From Serratia sp. PL17 (GTDB lineage: Bacteria; Pseudomonadota; Gammaproteobacteria; Enterobacterales; Enterobacteriaceae), in the NCBI RefSeq assembly GCF_017832355.1, contig NZ_JAFIBY010000007.1, positions 62,001-126,000 of the forward strand: a stretch of DNA of 64,000 nt. Direction: 5' to 3'. Shown here piece by piece: positions 30,092 to 39,013 of this stretch. The translations under genes and the position numbers were made by a program. Positions within the stretch are counted from its first letter, which is position 1. The number at the start of each line of letters is the position of its first letter. The notes under the pieces were generated by a model. It was not told the origin of the DNA. It worked only from the letters and a program-made list of their open reading frames with translations, and made no database searches.

Positions 30092-30448
30092 ATGACCCAG
30101 GCATTCATTATTTTTGCCGTGCTGGCCTGGCTACTGCAAATTGCTTTCGGCTGGTGGCAACTTCAACGTTTTAACCGCGCCTTCGACGGCCTATGCCAGC
30201 TGGGCACCGTCGGTGTCGGGCGTTCTGGCGGGCGCTTTCGGCCACGGGTGGTCTTGGCACTGGCTTTCGATACCGAGCAGCGGGTCTGCGGCAGCATGCT
30301 CATGCGTGGCCTGACCATTTTTGCGCAACCGCGACAGCTCGCCCGTCTGCACGGGCTTCATCAGAGAGACCTTATCCCGGATGTGATCTTCCCCGAGGAT
30401 CGCGCATGCCAGACTGCACTATCGTTAGCGATTGCCCCTAAATCATGA
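30092..30448 (+). CDS. srlM: GutM, activator of the glucitol operon
   Basis: A 118-residue protein of the GutM family. The hydrophobic N-terminal stretch (residues about 4-22, FIIFAVLAWLLQIAFGWW) looks like a membrane anchor. The core GVGRSGGRFRPRVVLALAFD and the end DLIPDVIFPEDRACQTALSLAI match SrlM. It is reported as an activator of the srl operon in Escherichia coli; mechanism unclear. CAGGAGACG precedes ATG at 30092. Confidence 0.9.
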   Translation: MTQAFIIFAVLAWLLQIAFGWWQLQRFNRAFDGLCQLGTVGVGRSGGRFRPRVVLALAFDTEQRVCGSMLMRGLTIFAQPRQLARLHGLHQRDLIPDVIFPEDRACQTALSLAIAPKS

Positions 30449-30450
30449 TA

Positions 30451-30481
30451 TTTTCACATTAAAAGACATTACCTTTCATAT
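30451..30481 (+). promoter_or_regulatory. CTTTCA-type repeats upstream of srlR
   Basis: TTTTCACAT (30451) and CTTTCATAT (30473) resemble the CTTTCA repeats upstream of srlA. This 83-base gap between srlM and srlR could hold an SrlR-controlled internal promoter. Inference by motif sharing. Confidence 0.35.
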
Positions 30482-30531
30482 TGAATTATTCGTTGAAGGG
30501 AAATGCTCAACTCTTGTGAACAGGACAGGCT

Positions 30532-31305
30532 ATGAAACCAAAGCAGCGGCAGGCCGCTATCCTTGAATATCTGCAGCGGCATGGCAAAACGGCAGTGGAT
30601 GCCCTGGCAGCACACTTCGCCACCACGGGCACCACCATTCGTAAAGACCTCACTCTGCTGGAGGACGAAGGCGAAGTGATCCGTACGTATGGCGGTGTCG
30701 TCCTCAGCCGTGACGATGGCGATCAACCGATCGACCGTAAAACCCATATCAATACCGAAAAGAAACGCCAGATCGCCTACGCCGCCATTGGGCTTATCAA
30801 TGACGGCGATTCACTGATTTTTGACGCCGGCAGTACCGTGCTGCAAATGGTGCCGCATCTGGCGCAGTTCAATAACATCACCGTGATGACCAACAGCTTG
30901 CATATCGTCAATGCGCTCGTGGAGCTGGACAACGACCAGACTATCCTGATGCCCGGCGGTACCTATCGCAAAAAATCGGCCTCATTCCACGGCAGCCTGG
31001 CAGAATCCGCTTTCCAACAGTTCAGCTTCGACAAACTGTTTATCGGCGCAGATGGTGTAGACCTCAACGCAGGCGTTACCACCTTTAATGAGGTGCATAA
31101 CGTCAGTAAAGCGATGTGCGAGGCCGCCAGCCGCATTATTCTTCTGGTAGACTCGTCGAAATTCGGCCGTAAAAGCCCGAACGTGGTCTGCGACCTGGCC
31201 GCCGTAGACACGCTGATTACGGATAAAAACATCAACCCGGATTATCTCGCCGCGCTGCAAGCGAAAGGTATCAATATCATTCTGGTAGGAGATTCTGATG
31301 AGTAA
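30532..31305 (+). CDS. srlR: SrlR (GutR), DeoR-family repressor of the sorbitol operon
   Basis: A 257-residue regulator. The DeoR-type N-terminal helix-turn-helix is at residues 1-55 ([20 protein letters not shown], then [22 protein letters not shown]). The C-terminal sugar-phosphate sensing domain has DAGSTVLQM and [17 protein letters not shown] near 170. It represses the srl operon in the absence of sorbitol in Escherichia coli. Its stop overlaps the gutQ start by eight bases. Confidence 0.94.
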   Translation: MKPKQRQAAILEYLQRHGKTAVDALAAHFATTGTTIRKDLTLLEDEGEVIRTYGGVVLSRDDGDQPIDRKTHINTEKKRQIAYAAIGLINDGDSLIFDAGSTVLQMVPHLAQFNNITVMTNSLHIVNALVELDNDQTILMPGGTYRKKSASFHGSLAESAFQQFSFDKLFIGADGVDLNAGVTTFNEVHNVSKAMCEAASRIILLVDSSKFGRKSPNVVCDLAAVDTLITDKNINPDYLAALQAKGINIILVGDSDE

Positions 31306-32269
31306 CGCCTCGGCCCTTCTGGCCTTTGCCCGTGAAACACTGGAAATTGAGCTGACAGAAGCACAACGTCTGCTGGAACGGCTTGACGATAATTTCGTCC
31401 GCGCCTGCGAACTGCTGCTGAACTGCCGTGGCAAGGCCGTGGTTTCCGGCATTGGCAAGTCCGGTCACATCGGCAAAAAAATCGCCGCCTCTCTGGCCAG
31501 TACCGGCACACCGTCGTTCTTCGTACACCCGGCGGAAGCGCTGCACGGCGATCTCGGAATGATCGGTGCCGATGACGTGGTGATCTTTATCTCTTATTCA
31601 GGCCGAGCCAAAGAGCTGGATCTTATCCTGCCGCTACTGGCGGAAAATACTATCCCGGTGATCGCCATCACAGGCGGTAAAGAGTCACCGTTAGCACAGG
31701 CAGCGGCCTGCGTGCTGGATATCAGCGTTGAACGTGAAGCTTGCCCAATGGGGTTGGCACCGACCTCCAGCGCAGTCAATACGCTGATGATGGGTGATGC
31801 ATTGGCCATGGCGCTGATGCGTCAACGCGGTTTCAATGCCGAAGATTTTGCCCGCTCACATCCTGGCGGCAGCCTGGGCGCACGTTTACTGAATCGGGTA
31901 CATCACCTGATGCGCACAGGCGATCGCCTGCCTCAGGTCAGTGAAAATGCCAACGTCATGGAAGCGATGCTTGAACTGAGCCGCACCGGGCTGGGCTTGG
32001 TGCCCGTGTGTAACGCACAGCAGAAAGTGGTCGGCGTCTTTACCGATGGTGACCTGCGTCGCTGGCTGGTGAAAGGGAATAGCCTGCAGGATGCGTTAAG
32101 CCCGGCGATTACCCGCCCCGGCTACCGCTTGCCAGAACAGTGGCGCGCCGGAGAAGCGCTTGAGGCGTTACACGAACAGCATATCAGCGCTGCCCCGGTG
32201 GTCAATTTGGACGGCGTACTGGTAGGCGCGATCAACCTGCACGACCTGCATCAGGCCGGCATCGGCTGA
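31298..32269 (+). CDS. gutQ: GutQ (SrlQ), D-arabinose 5-phosphate isomerase
   Basis: A 323-residue isomerase that interconverts ribulose-5-phosphate and arabinose-5-phosphate. The SIS domain is at residues about 35-180 ([33 protein letters not shown]), and tandem CBS domains follow from about 205. It matches GutQ, the second API paralogue besides KdsD. It overlaps srlR (GTAGGAGATTCTGATGAG supplies the RBS) and ends the seven-gene srl operon. Confidence 0.94.
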   Translation: MSNASALLAFARETLEIELTEAQRLLERLDDNFVRACELLLNCRGKAVVSGIGKSGHIGKKIAASLASTGTPSFFVHPAEALHGDLGMIGADDVVIFISYSGRAKELDLILPLLAENTIPVIAITGGKESPLAQAAACVLDISVEREACPMGLAPTSSAVNTLMMGDALAMALMRQRGFNAEDFARSHPGGSLGARLLNRVHHLMRTGDRLPQVSENANVMEAMLELSRTGLGLVPVCNAQQKVVGVFTDGDLRRWLVKGNSLQDALSPAITRPGYRLPEQWRAGEALEALHEQHISAAPVVNLDGVLVGAINLHDLHQAGIG

Positions 32270-32280
32270 CGAAAAGGACA

Positions 32281-32309
32281 GAAACCCGCATTGTTTGCGG
32301 GTTTCTTTC
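32281..32309. terminator. Terminator after gutQ
   Basis: GAAACCCGCA and TGCGGGTTTC form a ten-bp stem with a five-base loop, with TTTCT after it on the plus strand. It lies between convergent genes and is likely to act for gutQ. Confidence 0.85.
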
Positions 32310-32325
32310 TATCCTCAGCGTTGAC

Positions 32326-33363
32326 TTAGCTGGGCACTGCCTCAACGATCGAGACATAACAACCGGTGTTGATTATCCGGTTCAGCTTCAGATCGGCAGT
32401 GGCCAGCAACGCCCTCAGTTCTTCTTCGGTACGCGCTTTCCCGCCGTCAAAACTCCCCATGAGCAGCAGATCGATCTCTCTGGCACTGTCCCAATCATGA
32501 CCCTCTGGGATCACCGGTTCCATGATCAACAGTGTCGAATCAGGATGCATAGCATTGCGGCAGCTGCGTAATATCCGGCTGGCCAGTTCGTCCGGCCAGT
32601 CCATGGTGATGTATTTCAATAAATAAAAGTCCGCCGTCGGACACGACTCGAAGAAGCTGCCGGCACAGGTTTCCCAACGAGAATCGTCCCCGAGTTCACC
32701 GAGCCGATTTCTCGGCAAGATCTGCGGCTGATCGAAAAGGATACCTTTGAGCGTCGGGTTAGCACGCAATACGCTCAGCAGCAATCCGCCCAATCCCCCC
32801 GCAATATCCACCACCGTCGCATTTTCTGGGAAATGATAATTTCGCACCAGGAATTTATTTTCCACCGATGACATGGACGACATTCCGGCATGAAAATCAT
32901 TTTCCGACGCGGGAATATTTTCCCTCGACCAATATTCATAAAAAGACATTCCGAACAGCTGTTTGAACACCGGGTCACCCCGAACGGTTCCCGTCAACTT
33001 GCCCAAAGGCAGCCAGAATGTGTCATCAGTAAGCATGATGACTGCAGCACGCAAAGAATCCCTGGCATCGGAGCGCAGGCATTGTGCCACCGAATTTAGC
33101 GCGAAATGGCCGTCGTTAGAAACGGTAAAAATATTGCGAGATACCAGCGTGCGCATAACGCGATGCAATAAGTCCTGATCCACCGCCAGCTGACTCGCCA
33201 GCTCCCGGGACGTTTTGGGCGTATCAATCAGAGCGTCGGCCACGTTCAGCTCCGTCGCGACCCGCAATGCGGCCTGCACGGTGAACCCCATCGCCTGATC
33301 CAACAAGTATAATGACGCTTTTTCATCTTCAGAAAGAGTAATGTGATTTGTTTCCATGATCAT
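32326..33363 (-). CDS. SAM-dependent O-methyltransferase, acetylserotonin/hydroxyneurosporene type
   Basis: A 345-residue small-molecule methyltransferase. An N-terminal dimerisation winged helix (residues about 20-100, FTVQAALRVATELNVADAL) is followed by the SAM domain. Motif I is VVDIAGGLGGLLLSVL near residue 185; the catalytic region is LLKYITMDWPDELASRILR, where the usual catalytic His is replaced by Thr-Met. The family methylates hydroxyls of secondary metabolites. GGAG lies shortly before two possible starts (33363 or 33357). It stands alone between gutQ and ivy, with a long A+T-rich region upstream, outside the island repeats. A role in tailoring the nearby cluster product is possible but unsupported. 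The displaced catalytic His makes the activity uncertain. Confidence 0.78.
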   Translation of the reverse strand: MIMETNHITLSEDEKASLYLLDQAMGFTVQAALRVATELNVADALIDTPKTSRELASQLAVDQDLLHRVMRTLVSRNIFTVSNDGHFALNSVAQCLRSDARDSLRAAVIMLTDDTFWLPLGKLTGTVRGDPVFKQLFGMSFYEYWSRENIPASENDFHAGMSSMSSVENKFLVRNYHFPENATVVDIAGGLGGLLLSVLRANPTLKGILFDQPQILPRNRLGELGDDSRWETCAGSFFESCPTADFYLLKYITMDWPDELASRILRSCRNAMHPDSTLLIMEPVIPEGHDWDSAREIDLLLMGSFDGGKARTEEELRALLATADLKLNRIINTGCYVSIVEAVPS

Positions 33364-33717
33364 AATGCTCCGCTTACATATTTATCTCCAGACACCATTG
33401 CAAAAAGCTGCAATGCCTATTTTTCCGGTGAAAATAAATTCGCCAAACAAGATCATAGACACTAAACAAAATAAAACCACAAAATAAAAGTGGTTATTTT
33501 TTAAGAAAGAAAATAAAACTCACAACCCATTAAATACTAAGGAAATAAATATAATTACGCACAACAAAATAATACAAAACAGATATAACCAAATAATAAA
33601 ATTATTATTAAATAACATTTATCCTATTTAGACATTGTTTTATATGGGGTTAATTTTAATGTTCTATATTCATCGCAAAAAAACGGCCAAATGCGTCAGC
33701 ATTCAGCCGAATACTGA
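33364..33717. other. A+T-rich gap with no gene
   Basis: About 350 bases, strikingly A+T-rich, between the divergent-facing methyltransferase start and the ivy stop. It probably holds the methyltransferase promoter. I find no conserved element in it. Confidence 0.5.
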
Positions 33718-34176
33718 TTATTTCCAGTCTGGATTATTCTCGAACTGTTGTTTCAACAGCGCCTTCATGTCCTCGTCCGGCTTGCCCAACCATTGGTATT
33801 TAGCGTATTTCTTCGGATGATCAACCGCTTCCGGTTTATTCGCCACTTCGACGCGCACCGCCCATGCCTGTGACTTGTCTTCTTTAAACGCCACCATCAT
33901 AAAATTGTTGGCACAGTCGTGGGGTTTGCACAGATTGCCCACCAAATAATTTTGGCCCTTCCAACTCAGGCTTTGCGCCGGGGTTGATGTCCCCATTCCC
34001 TTACGCGCCCACCCCGGTAAACGGGCCTGGCCTTTCACCATGTTCTGCCAACTTGTCTGGTAGCCCGGCTGCTGGATCACATCGGAGGTAGTGACAATTT
34101 GTTGGGCAACGCTGCCCACGCTGAAGCTGAGTAACACGCCGAAGATGGCACCGCGAAGTGCGTTTTGTCCTGTCAT
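33718..34176 (-). CDS. ivy: Ivy, inhibitor of vertebrate lysozyme
   Basis: A 152-residue secreted protein. The N-terminus (AIFGVLLSFSVGSVAQQ) is a signal peptide, with cleavage likely after residue 25. The mature part carries the Ivy loop NLCKPHDCANNF, whose CKPHxC inserts into the lysozyme active site. Ivy is a periplasmic dimer that inhibits C-type lysozyme and limits autolysis by lytic transglycosylases. AGGAGAAGG precedes ATG at 34176. It is 86 bases downstream of thiD and probably has its own promoter. Confidence 0.92.
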   Translation of the reverse strand: MTGQNALRGAIFGVLLSFSVGSVAQQIVTTSDVIQQPGYQTSWQNMVKGQARLPGWARKGMGTSTPAQSLSWKGQNYLVGNLCKPHDCANNFMMVAFKEDKSQAWAVRVEVANKPEAVDHPKKYAKYQWLGKPDEDMKALLKQQFENNPDWK

Positions 34177-34262
34177 GGCCTTCTCCTTTAATAAAATTCA
34201 TCCGCACCCGGCCAAAACCGGGCCTGAATCTAGTCAGACCACAGTGACGGCAAAAAGTTGAC

Positions 34263-35063
34263 TCACCACCAGGCGTGAAAATGATGCACCGGTCCGATAC
34301 CCTGCCCCACTTCCAGGGTGTCGGCTTGCTGCAACGCTTTTTGTAGGTAATCTTTGGCCGACGCCACTGTGCTGGCCCAATCATCATGGCGCGGGCGCAA
34401 TGCGGCTAACGCGGCGGAAAGTGTACAACCGGTACCGTGCGTATGACGGGTCGCCACACGTGGCGCAGTGAAACGCAGTTCCTGCCCATCACTAAACAAC
34501 CAGTCCGGGCTCTCACTTTCACTCAGATGACCGCCCTTCATCAGCACTGCCCGACAGCCCATCGCCAGCAGCGCCTGGCCTTGCTCACGCATTTGCCGTT
34601 CATTCTCCGCCGGCGCACATTCCAGCAAAGCCGCAGCTTCCGGCAGGTTCGGCGTAATAATCGACACCAACGGCAACAGTTCGCGACGAATAGAGTCCAC
34701 GGCCTCTGGCGCCAACAGGGGATCACCACTTTTCGCCAACATCACGGTATCCAGCACCACAAATGCCGGTTGGTAATGACGCAAACGCTCCGCCACCGCC
34801 TGCACAATGTCAGTGTTAGCCAGCATACCGATTTTGGTGCTGTCGATACGCACATCGCAGAACACGGAATCAAGCTGAGCGGCGACAAAAGCAGGGTCAA
34901 TATTGTAAACCGACTGCACCCCGCGGGTATTTTGCGCCACCAGTGCGGTAATAACGGAGGCCCCGTAGGCACCCAGCGCAGAGAAGGCTTTCAGGTCAGC
35001 CTGGATACCTGCACCGCCGCTCGGATCGGTACCCGCGATGGTCAATGCGTTAATTCGTTTCAT
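34263..35063 (-). CDS. thiD: ThiD, HMP/HMP-P kinase
   Basis: A 266-residue ribokinase-family kinase that phosphorylates hydroxymethylpyrimidine (phosphate) in thiamine synthesis and salvage. The substrate motif is [24 protein letters not shown] at the N-terminus, the P-loop-like C-terminal anion hole is [12 protein letters not shown] with catalytic Asp region before it, and NLPEAAALL lies near 140. It overlaps thiM by four bases, forming the thiMD operon under the TPP riboswitch. Confidence 0.95.
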   Translation of the reverse strand: MKRINALTIAGTDPSGGAGIQADLKAFSALGAYGASVITALVAQNTRGVQSVYNIDPAFVAAQLDSVFCDVRIDSTKIGMLANTDIVQAVAERLRHYQPAFVVLDTVMLAKSGDPLLAPEAVDSIRRELLPLVSIITPNLPEAAALLECAPAENERQMREQGQALLAMGCRAVLMKGGHLSESESPDWLFSDGQELRFTAPRVATRHTHGTGCTLSAALAALRPRHDDWASTVASAKDYLQKALQQADTLEVGQGIGPVHHFHAWW

Positions 35064-35854
35064 TGCAGATCCTCCGGCCGCAGTTGATACAACGCGTCGA
35101 GGAACGCAGGGGTGAAACTGCCCGGCCCTGCGGCATCGCGCGTGGCACGTTCACCACACAGCGACATCACCCGGCAGGCAGTCGCGACGTTGTCCAGCCG
35201 ATCGCCCGGCAGGCTGCAAAATGCCGCCACTACGGCCGATAAGGCACAGCCGGTTCCCACGACCCGCGTCATCAGTGCGTCCCCCCCTGCGACGGCCCAC
35301 TCACGCTGGCCGTCGGTGACATAATCCACGACCCCGGTTACCGCCACGACAGCGCCACTGCTCCGTGCCAGCTCACGCGCGGCGGGTAAAGCCGCCAGCG
35401 AATCGTCCGTGCTGTCTACGCCGCGCCCACTTGTCTGCAGACCGCTCAGCGCCATGATTTCGGAAGCATTACCGCGGATCGCCGCGGGTTTTTTACCTAA
35501 CAGGCAATGGGCAAAGGCAGTGCGGTACACCAACCCACCAACCGCCACCGGATCCAGCGTCCATGGCGTTCCCGCCGTATTGGCGGCCTCCACCGCCGCC
35601 AGCATGGATTCGGCACGTGAGGCATTGAGAGTACCGATGTTAATCAGCAAAGCATTCGCCAGCAGGCTGAACTGCGCTGCCTCTGTCGGTTCCACCACCA
35701 TCGCAGGGGAAGCGCCGAGCGCCAGCAACACGTTAGCCGTCAGCTCCTGCACCACTTCGTTGGTCAGGCAGTGAATCAATGGGGGTTGGTGCTTAAATTG
35801 GGTCAAACAGGCCGCGGCACGGGCGCCGGGTAAAGCATCAGGTCGAGCGAACAT
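35060..35854 (-). CDS. thiM: ThiM, hydroxyethylthiazole kinase
   Basis: A 264-residue kinase that phosphorylates the thiazole alcohol of thiamine. Typical stretches: [32 protein letters not shown] spans the N-terminal core ([12 protein letters not shown] is the signature), and [13 protein letters not shown] holds the anion hole with catalytic Cys. GGGAGGAAT precedes ATG at 35854. The gene is controlled by the TPP riboswitch just upstream and is the first gene after the island boundary. Confidence 0.95.
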   Translation of the reverse strand: MFARPDALPGARAAACLTQFKHQPPLIHCLTNEVVQELTANVLLALGASPAMVVEPTEAAQFSLLANALLINIGTLNASRAESMLAAVEAANTAGTPWTLDPVAVGGLVYRTAFAHCLLGKKPAAIRGNASEIMALSGLQTSGRGVDSTDDSLAALPAARELARSSGAVVAVTGVVDYVTDGQREWAVAGGDALMTRVVGTGCALSAVVAAFCSLPGDRLDNVATACRVMSLCGERATRDAAGPGSFTPAFLDALYQLRPEDLQ

Positions 35855-35896
35855 ATTCCTCCCAACCGGCGTTCAAGAAGGCGGGTACCGGTTGGG
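35855..35896 (-). promoter_or_regulatory. Shine-Dalgarno-sequestering hairpin in the thiM leader
   Basis: CCCAACCGG (35861-35869 on the plus strand) is exactly complementary to CCGGTTGGG (35888-35896), making a nine-bp stem with an 18-base loop. One arm includes the first bases of the thiM Shine-Dalgarno sequence. This is the likely expression platform: ligand binding would favour the closed hairpin and block translation. Confidence 0.7.
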
Positions 35897-35903
35897 GCAC
35901 CGA

Positions 35904-35975
35904 GACTTCCCTACGCTGGCATAATCCAGATCAGGTAATACGGGTAAAATCTCAGCCCCTTGGGGCACCCCGAGT
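35904..35975 (-). promoter_or_regulatory. TPP riboswitch aptamer (THI element) of thiMD
   Basis: The minus strand reads GACTCGGGGTGCC, GCTGAGATTTTACCCG, TTACCTGATCTGGATTATGCC, AGCGTAGGGAAGTC, which is the complete THI-box aptamer: the pyrimidine-sensing CUGAGA arm, the CCUGAUCUGGAU junction and the pyrophosphate arm, with GACU/AGUC closing P1. It lies 50 bases before thiM. Its upstream 57 bases are repeated at 60699-60755. Confidence 0.97.
35919..35975. repeat. Left copy of the 57-bp direct repeat (island boundary)
   Basis: Identical to 60699-60755 except G at 35963 against A at 60743. It covers P1 (5' side), P2, P3 and the junction of the TPP aptamer. Confidence 0.97.
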
Positions 35976-37001
35976 CTTTGAAAGTGTTAAGTTTTTCACT
36001 GTAACCACTAAGAGATAATCATACCCTATAAATTAACCTGTTGACCACACCATACTCCAGATTGTTGTACAGTTATATTCGACAGGTTTTAGGCCTAACC
36101 CAAAACGAGCAATGGATTGTCCATGCGAAAAGAAATATCGAACATTACTAGTATAATAAAAAACAAACCAATAAAATTTCAACTTTATCATTAAAATAAA
36201 CAAGACCTTATGACACTAAATAAAACCCTCTAAAAGCCAATACCCAATTATTGGTTCAGGGCGTTTACACTTGATATCTTCCTTAACTCAACCAAGAGAT
36301 CATGATTATTACCCAAGCGCCAGTGTATCATTTCATGGTTATATATTAATGTATTTATTATCTTGCTTAACATTCAATGGCGTAAATTTTTAACACTTGA
36401 AATAATATACATTAAACTTTACATAGTTAATTTTAAATTAACACATAATCATAACCCCTCGAAATTATTTTTAAAATCAAATAAATTGACTCTGTAAGCC
36501 CCCCCTGTAGCAGGCTGTCGACTTTACAGCCATTTAACTTTCCATGGAGATAAGACCATTACCTTAGTTGTTTGAATACCTCACTCGTGACTTGTTATCT
36601 ACCGTTCCGCACAATAGACACACTTTATATTTTTTAAATGCCGGGTATGAAAATCGCGCATTGATTATAGAATCCGAATATATTTCATCGGCGATTTAAT
36701 TCGGCGTTCAGAAACGGGATTAGGGTTAAAGGTATTATATATCATAACGCATGAACGCTGGTTGTTTCTGGTCACGGCTTTATATACCTTCCATAAAAAT
36801 CAATCCGTTATGCTATACAGACCCGGATGAAAAATATAGTACTAAATACTTTCCTGATGGCCATGCAACAAAATAAATCGCAAAAAAAATTGCTAATAAG
36901 GCCGTCCATCGAGCGGCCTTGTCGGCACTAGCGTTTGTAATTACCTTTGCTCGCAACCTTGGTACATAGATGACTCAGTTAGCCATTGACCGCCATAGAC
37001 T
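35976..37001. other. A+T-rich left arm of the island, no gene
   Basis: About 1 kb with no supportable coding sequence. It holds a terminator for the biosynthetic operon at 36885-36920. It must also supply the present thiM promoter: on the minus strand TATGAT at 36018-36023 is the best -10 candidate, with only a poor -35. Its base composition differs from the flanking chromosome. Confidence 0.55.
36885..36920 (-). terminator. Probable terminator of the biosynthetic operon
   Basis: On the minus strand, AAGGCCG and CGGCCTT (36898-36904 with 36914-36920) form a seven-bp stem with a nine-base loop. A run of eight or nine Ts follows, beginning nine bases after the stem. It is 80 bases after the last gene. 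The distance of the T-run is longer than normal. Confidence 0.55.
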
Positions 37002-37772
37002 TTATTGCCCATCTACAATACGAGCAGGAACACCTGCAACGGTTTTACCCTCAAGTACGCATTCCAGAACAACTGATCCTGCAGCTACCTTGGCATTATC
37101 CCCAATCTTAATGTTGCCCAATATTTTGGCGCCAGCACCAATGGTAACGTTATCCCCAATTTTAGGATGACGATCACCCTGTCCTTTTCCTGTACCACCC
37201 AATGTTATACTGTGGAATAGCGAAACATTATTGCCAATAATTGCCGTTTCACCAATAACAAGACAATGTGCGTGGTCAAACATAATACCCGAGCCGATTT
37301 TTGCTGCAGGATGTATATCAATTGATAAAACTTCTGACATGCGGCTCTGAATAAATAGCGCCGTTTCTTTTTTCCCTTGAATATATAACTCATGAGCTAC
37401 GCGATAGCATTGCAAGGCGATAAACCCCTTGAAAAAAAGCATTACCTGCAGGTATCCATAACAAGCGGGATCTCTTTCTCTGAAAGCATGTAGATCAGAC
37501 AGCGCCTGATTAATAATTTCAGGGTTATTATTATAAACTTCAACGACAATTAGATACCAGTCTCTAAACCGGTCTTCATCCTTATTCAGTTTGTCCACGA
37601 CACACCACGCAAGAGACGCATTAAAATTCGAGTGTGCAAGAATAGACTTATACAAAACCTGATTGATAAGTGGATTTTTTACAAGAGCCTGACTAGCCTC
37701 TTGCTTCAAAATATTAAACATATAGGTAGATTCACCTACTTCAAGATATTCATCATTTTTAAAAAAACGCAT
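37002..37772 (-). CDS. Serine O-acetyltransferase, CysE-like, short C-terminus
   Basis: A 256-residue acetyltransferase that makes O-acetylserine from serine and acetyl-CoA, the step before cysteine. The helical N-terminal SAT domain (about 1-135) is followed by the left-handed hexapeptide helix. Catalytic features match CysE: IDIHPAAKIGSGIMFDHA (Asp and His), then GGTGKGQGDRHPKIG. It ends at AGVPARIVDGQ, about 20 residues earlier than CysE. In CysE this tail binds CysK and takes part in cysteine feedback. ATG at 37772 has AAGGTGAG seven bases upstream; a GTG at 37784 is a weaker choice. Last gene of the operon. Cysteine supply for the NRPS is the likely role; a different acyl acceptor cannot be excluded. 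Confidence 0.88.
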   Translation of the reverse strand: MRFFKNDEYLEVGESTYMFNILKQEASQALVKNPLINQVLYKSILAHSNFNASLAWCVVDKLNKDEDRFRDWYLIVVEVYNNNPEIINQALSDLHAFRERDPACYGYLQVMLFFKGFIALQCYRVAHELYIQGKKETALFIQSRMSEVLSIDIHPAAKIGSGIMFDHAHCLVIGETAIIGNNVSLFHSITLGGTGKGQGDRHPKIGDNVTIGAGAKILGNIKIGDNAKVAAGSVVLECVLEGKTVAGVPARIVDGQ

Positions 37773-37795
37773 GTATATGCTCACCTTAAAGTAAA

Positions 37796-39013
37796 TTAAA
37801 TTGTAGCCAAACCCACGCAGGTCGCCAGCTCATCAATAGCAGAAAAAAGCGTTTCGATTTCTGACAGTTCATTATAAATACAGGCAGAAATACGAATAAC
37901 TTCACCCTGTGCTTTTTCAGTTACAAAGGGCTGTGCGCAAAGATAGCCACTGCGACACATGATGCCCCATGAATCACTCAGCAAACGAGTCAACTCCCCC
38001 GCCGGAATACTGCTGTCAAACTTCACGGAAAATATCGCATGCCGGTCCTTTGTATCGTGCGGCCCAAGTAACGACAGGAATGGGCGTTCTGCAATAGATT
38101 TCAACATCGCCTCTGACAATGCCCTGTCATGAGCACTTCTCAGGCTTTCATCACATTGCAGCAAGTAACGCACAGCAGCCCCAGTGCCTAATACAGAAGC
38201 GATAGCGGGGGTGCCGGCTTCAAGGTGGTATGGCGCACGTCTATTTATCTGCTTTTTCGCATCAACCCAATCCACAGTTCCACCGCCGTATTGCAGCGGT
38301 TTCAATTTTTCCAGTAAGGCATATTTTCCATATAGAAGACCCACTCCTGTTGGACCATACATTTTATGGGCGGAAAATGCCGCAAAGTCGACATCAAGCT
38401 GGTGAAAATCAATGCGCTCATGCGGCAGTGACTGAGCAGCGTCCAGGACGATAACAGCGTCAGAGGACGCCCTGATTAATTTCACCATCAGCCCGACCGG
38501 ATGCACCGCCCCCGTGACATTTGAACAGTGAGTTAATGCCACAACGCTTGGTTTTAGCGACAGTAACTCGCGAAAATGGTCCAGATCGAGCCGCCCTTCC
38601 GCAGTAGTGCGAATAAAGCGCACGTCAGCGGTTTGCCGCCAGGGAAGAATATTTGAATGGTGAGCATCCTCATTGACCAGAACAATGTCCTGCTTGCTGA
38701 GCTGCAGCCCATGCGCAACGATATTCAGAGAATGCGTAGTATTTCCGGTAAAGACCAATTCATTGGCTTGCGCGCCAATATAGTTAGAAATATCCAACCT
38801 TGCATGTTCATAATCATTCGATGCTTCATCGGAAAGTCGATGCTTACCGCGATGTATATTGGCTCCATTAAAGGTATAAAAATCACTGACCGCCTTAATA
38901 ACCGCGCGAGGCTTTAGCGTAGTGGCGGCATTATCGAGATAAATAATGCTATTACCGTCAATCTCTTGCTGTAGGGCTGGGAAATCAGATTTACAGACCG
39001 GGGAATGGCTCAC
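37796..39013 (-). CDS. SufS/Csd-like PLP enzyme (class V aminotransferase fold)
   Basis: A 405-residue PLP protein most like the group II cysteine desulfurases. The PLP Lys is in FSAHKMYGPTGVG (Lys217), with the Asp of VLDAAQSLPHE and His of NEDAHHSN. A Cys in the desulfurase position is present (RSGYLCAQP, Cys359), but the His residues that precede it in SufS (RTGHHCA) are replaced by Tyr-Leu. It could release sulfur or selenium from a Cys-type amino acid, or act as a C-S lyase on an NRPS intermediate. GTG start overlaps the ligase stop (GTGA) behind GAGGT. No SufE- or other sulfur-acceptor gene is nearby. Confidence 0.85.
   Translation of the reverse strand: MSHSPVCKSDFPALQQEIDGNSIIYLDNAATTLKPRAVIKAVSDFYTFNGANIHRGKHRLSDEASNDYEHARLDISNYIGAQANELVFTGNTTHSLNIVAHGLQLSKQDIVLVNEDAHHSNILPWRQTADVRFIRTTAEGRLDLDHFRELLSLKPSVVALTHCSNVTGAVHPVGLMVKLIRASSDAVIVLDAAQSLPHERIDFHQLDVDFAAFSAHKMYGPTGVGLLYGKYALLEKLKPLQYGGGTVDWVDAKKQINRRAPYHLEAGTPAIASVLGTGAAVRYLLQCDESLRSAHDRALSEAMLKSIAERPFLSLLGPHDTKDRHAIFSVKFDSSIPAGELTRLLSDSWGIMCRSGYLCAQPFVTEKAQGEVIRISACIYNELSEIETLFSAIDELATCVGLATI

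Noticed and set aside
32326-33363. Methyltransferase as a member of the biosynthetic island
   Set aside because: It lies outside the direct repeats and is separated from the cluster by ivy and thiMD, so I annotate it as a separate gene.
34190-34250. Terminator after thiD
   Set aside because: The CCCGG/CCGGG stem is short and on the minus strand it is not followed by a T-tract.
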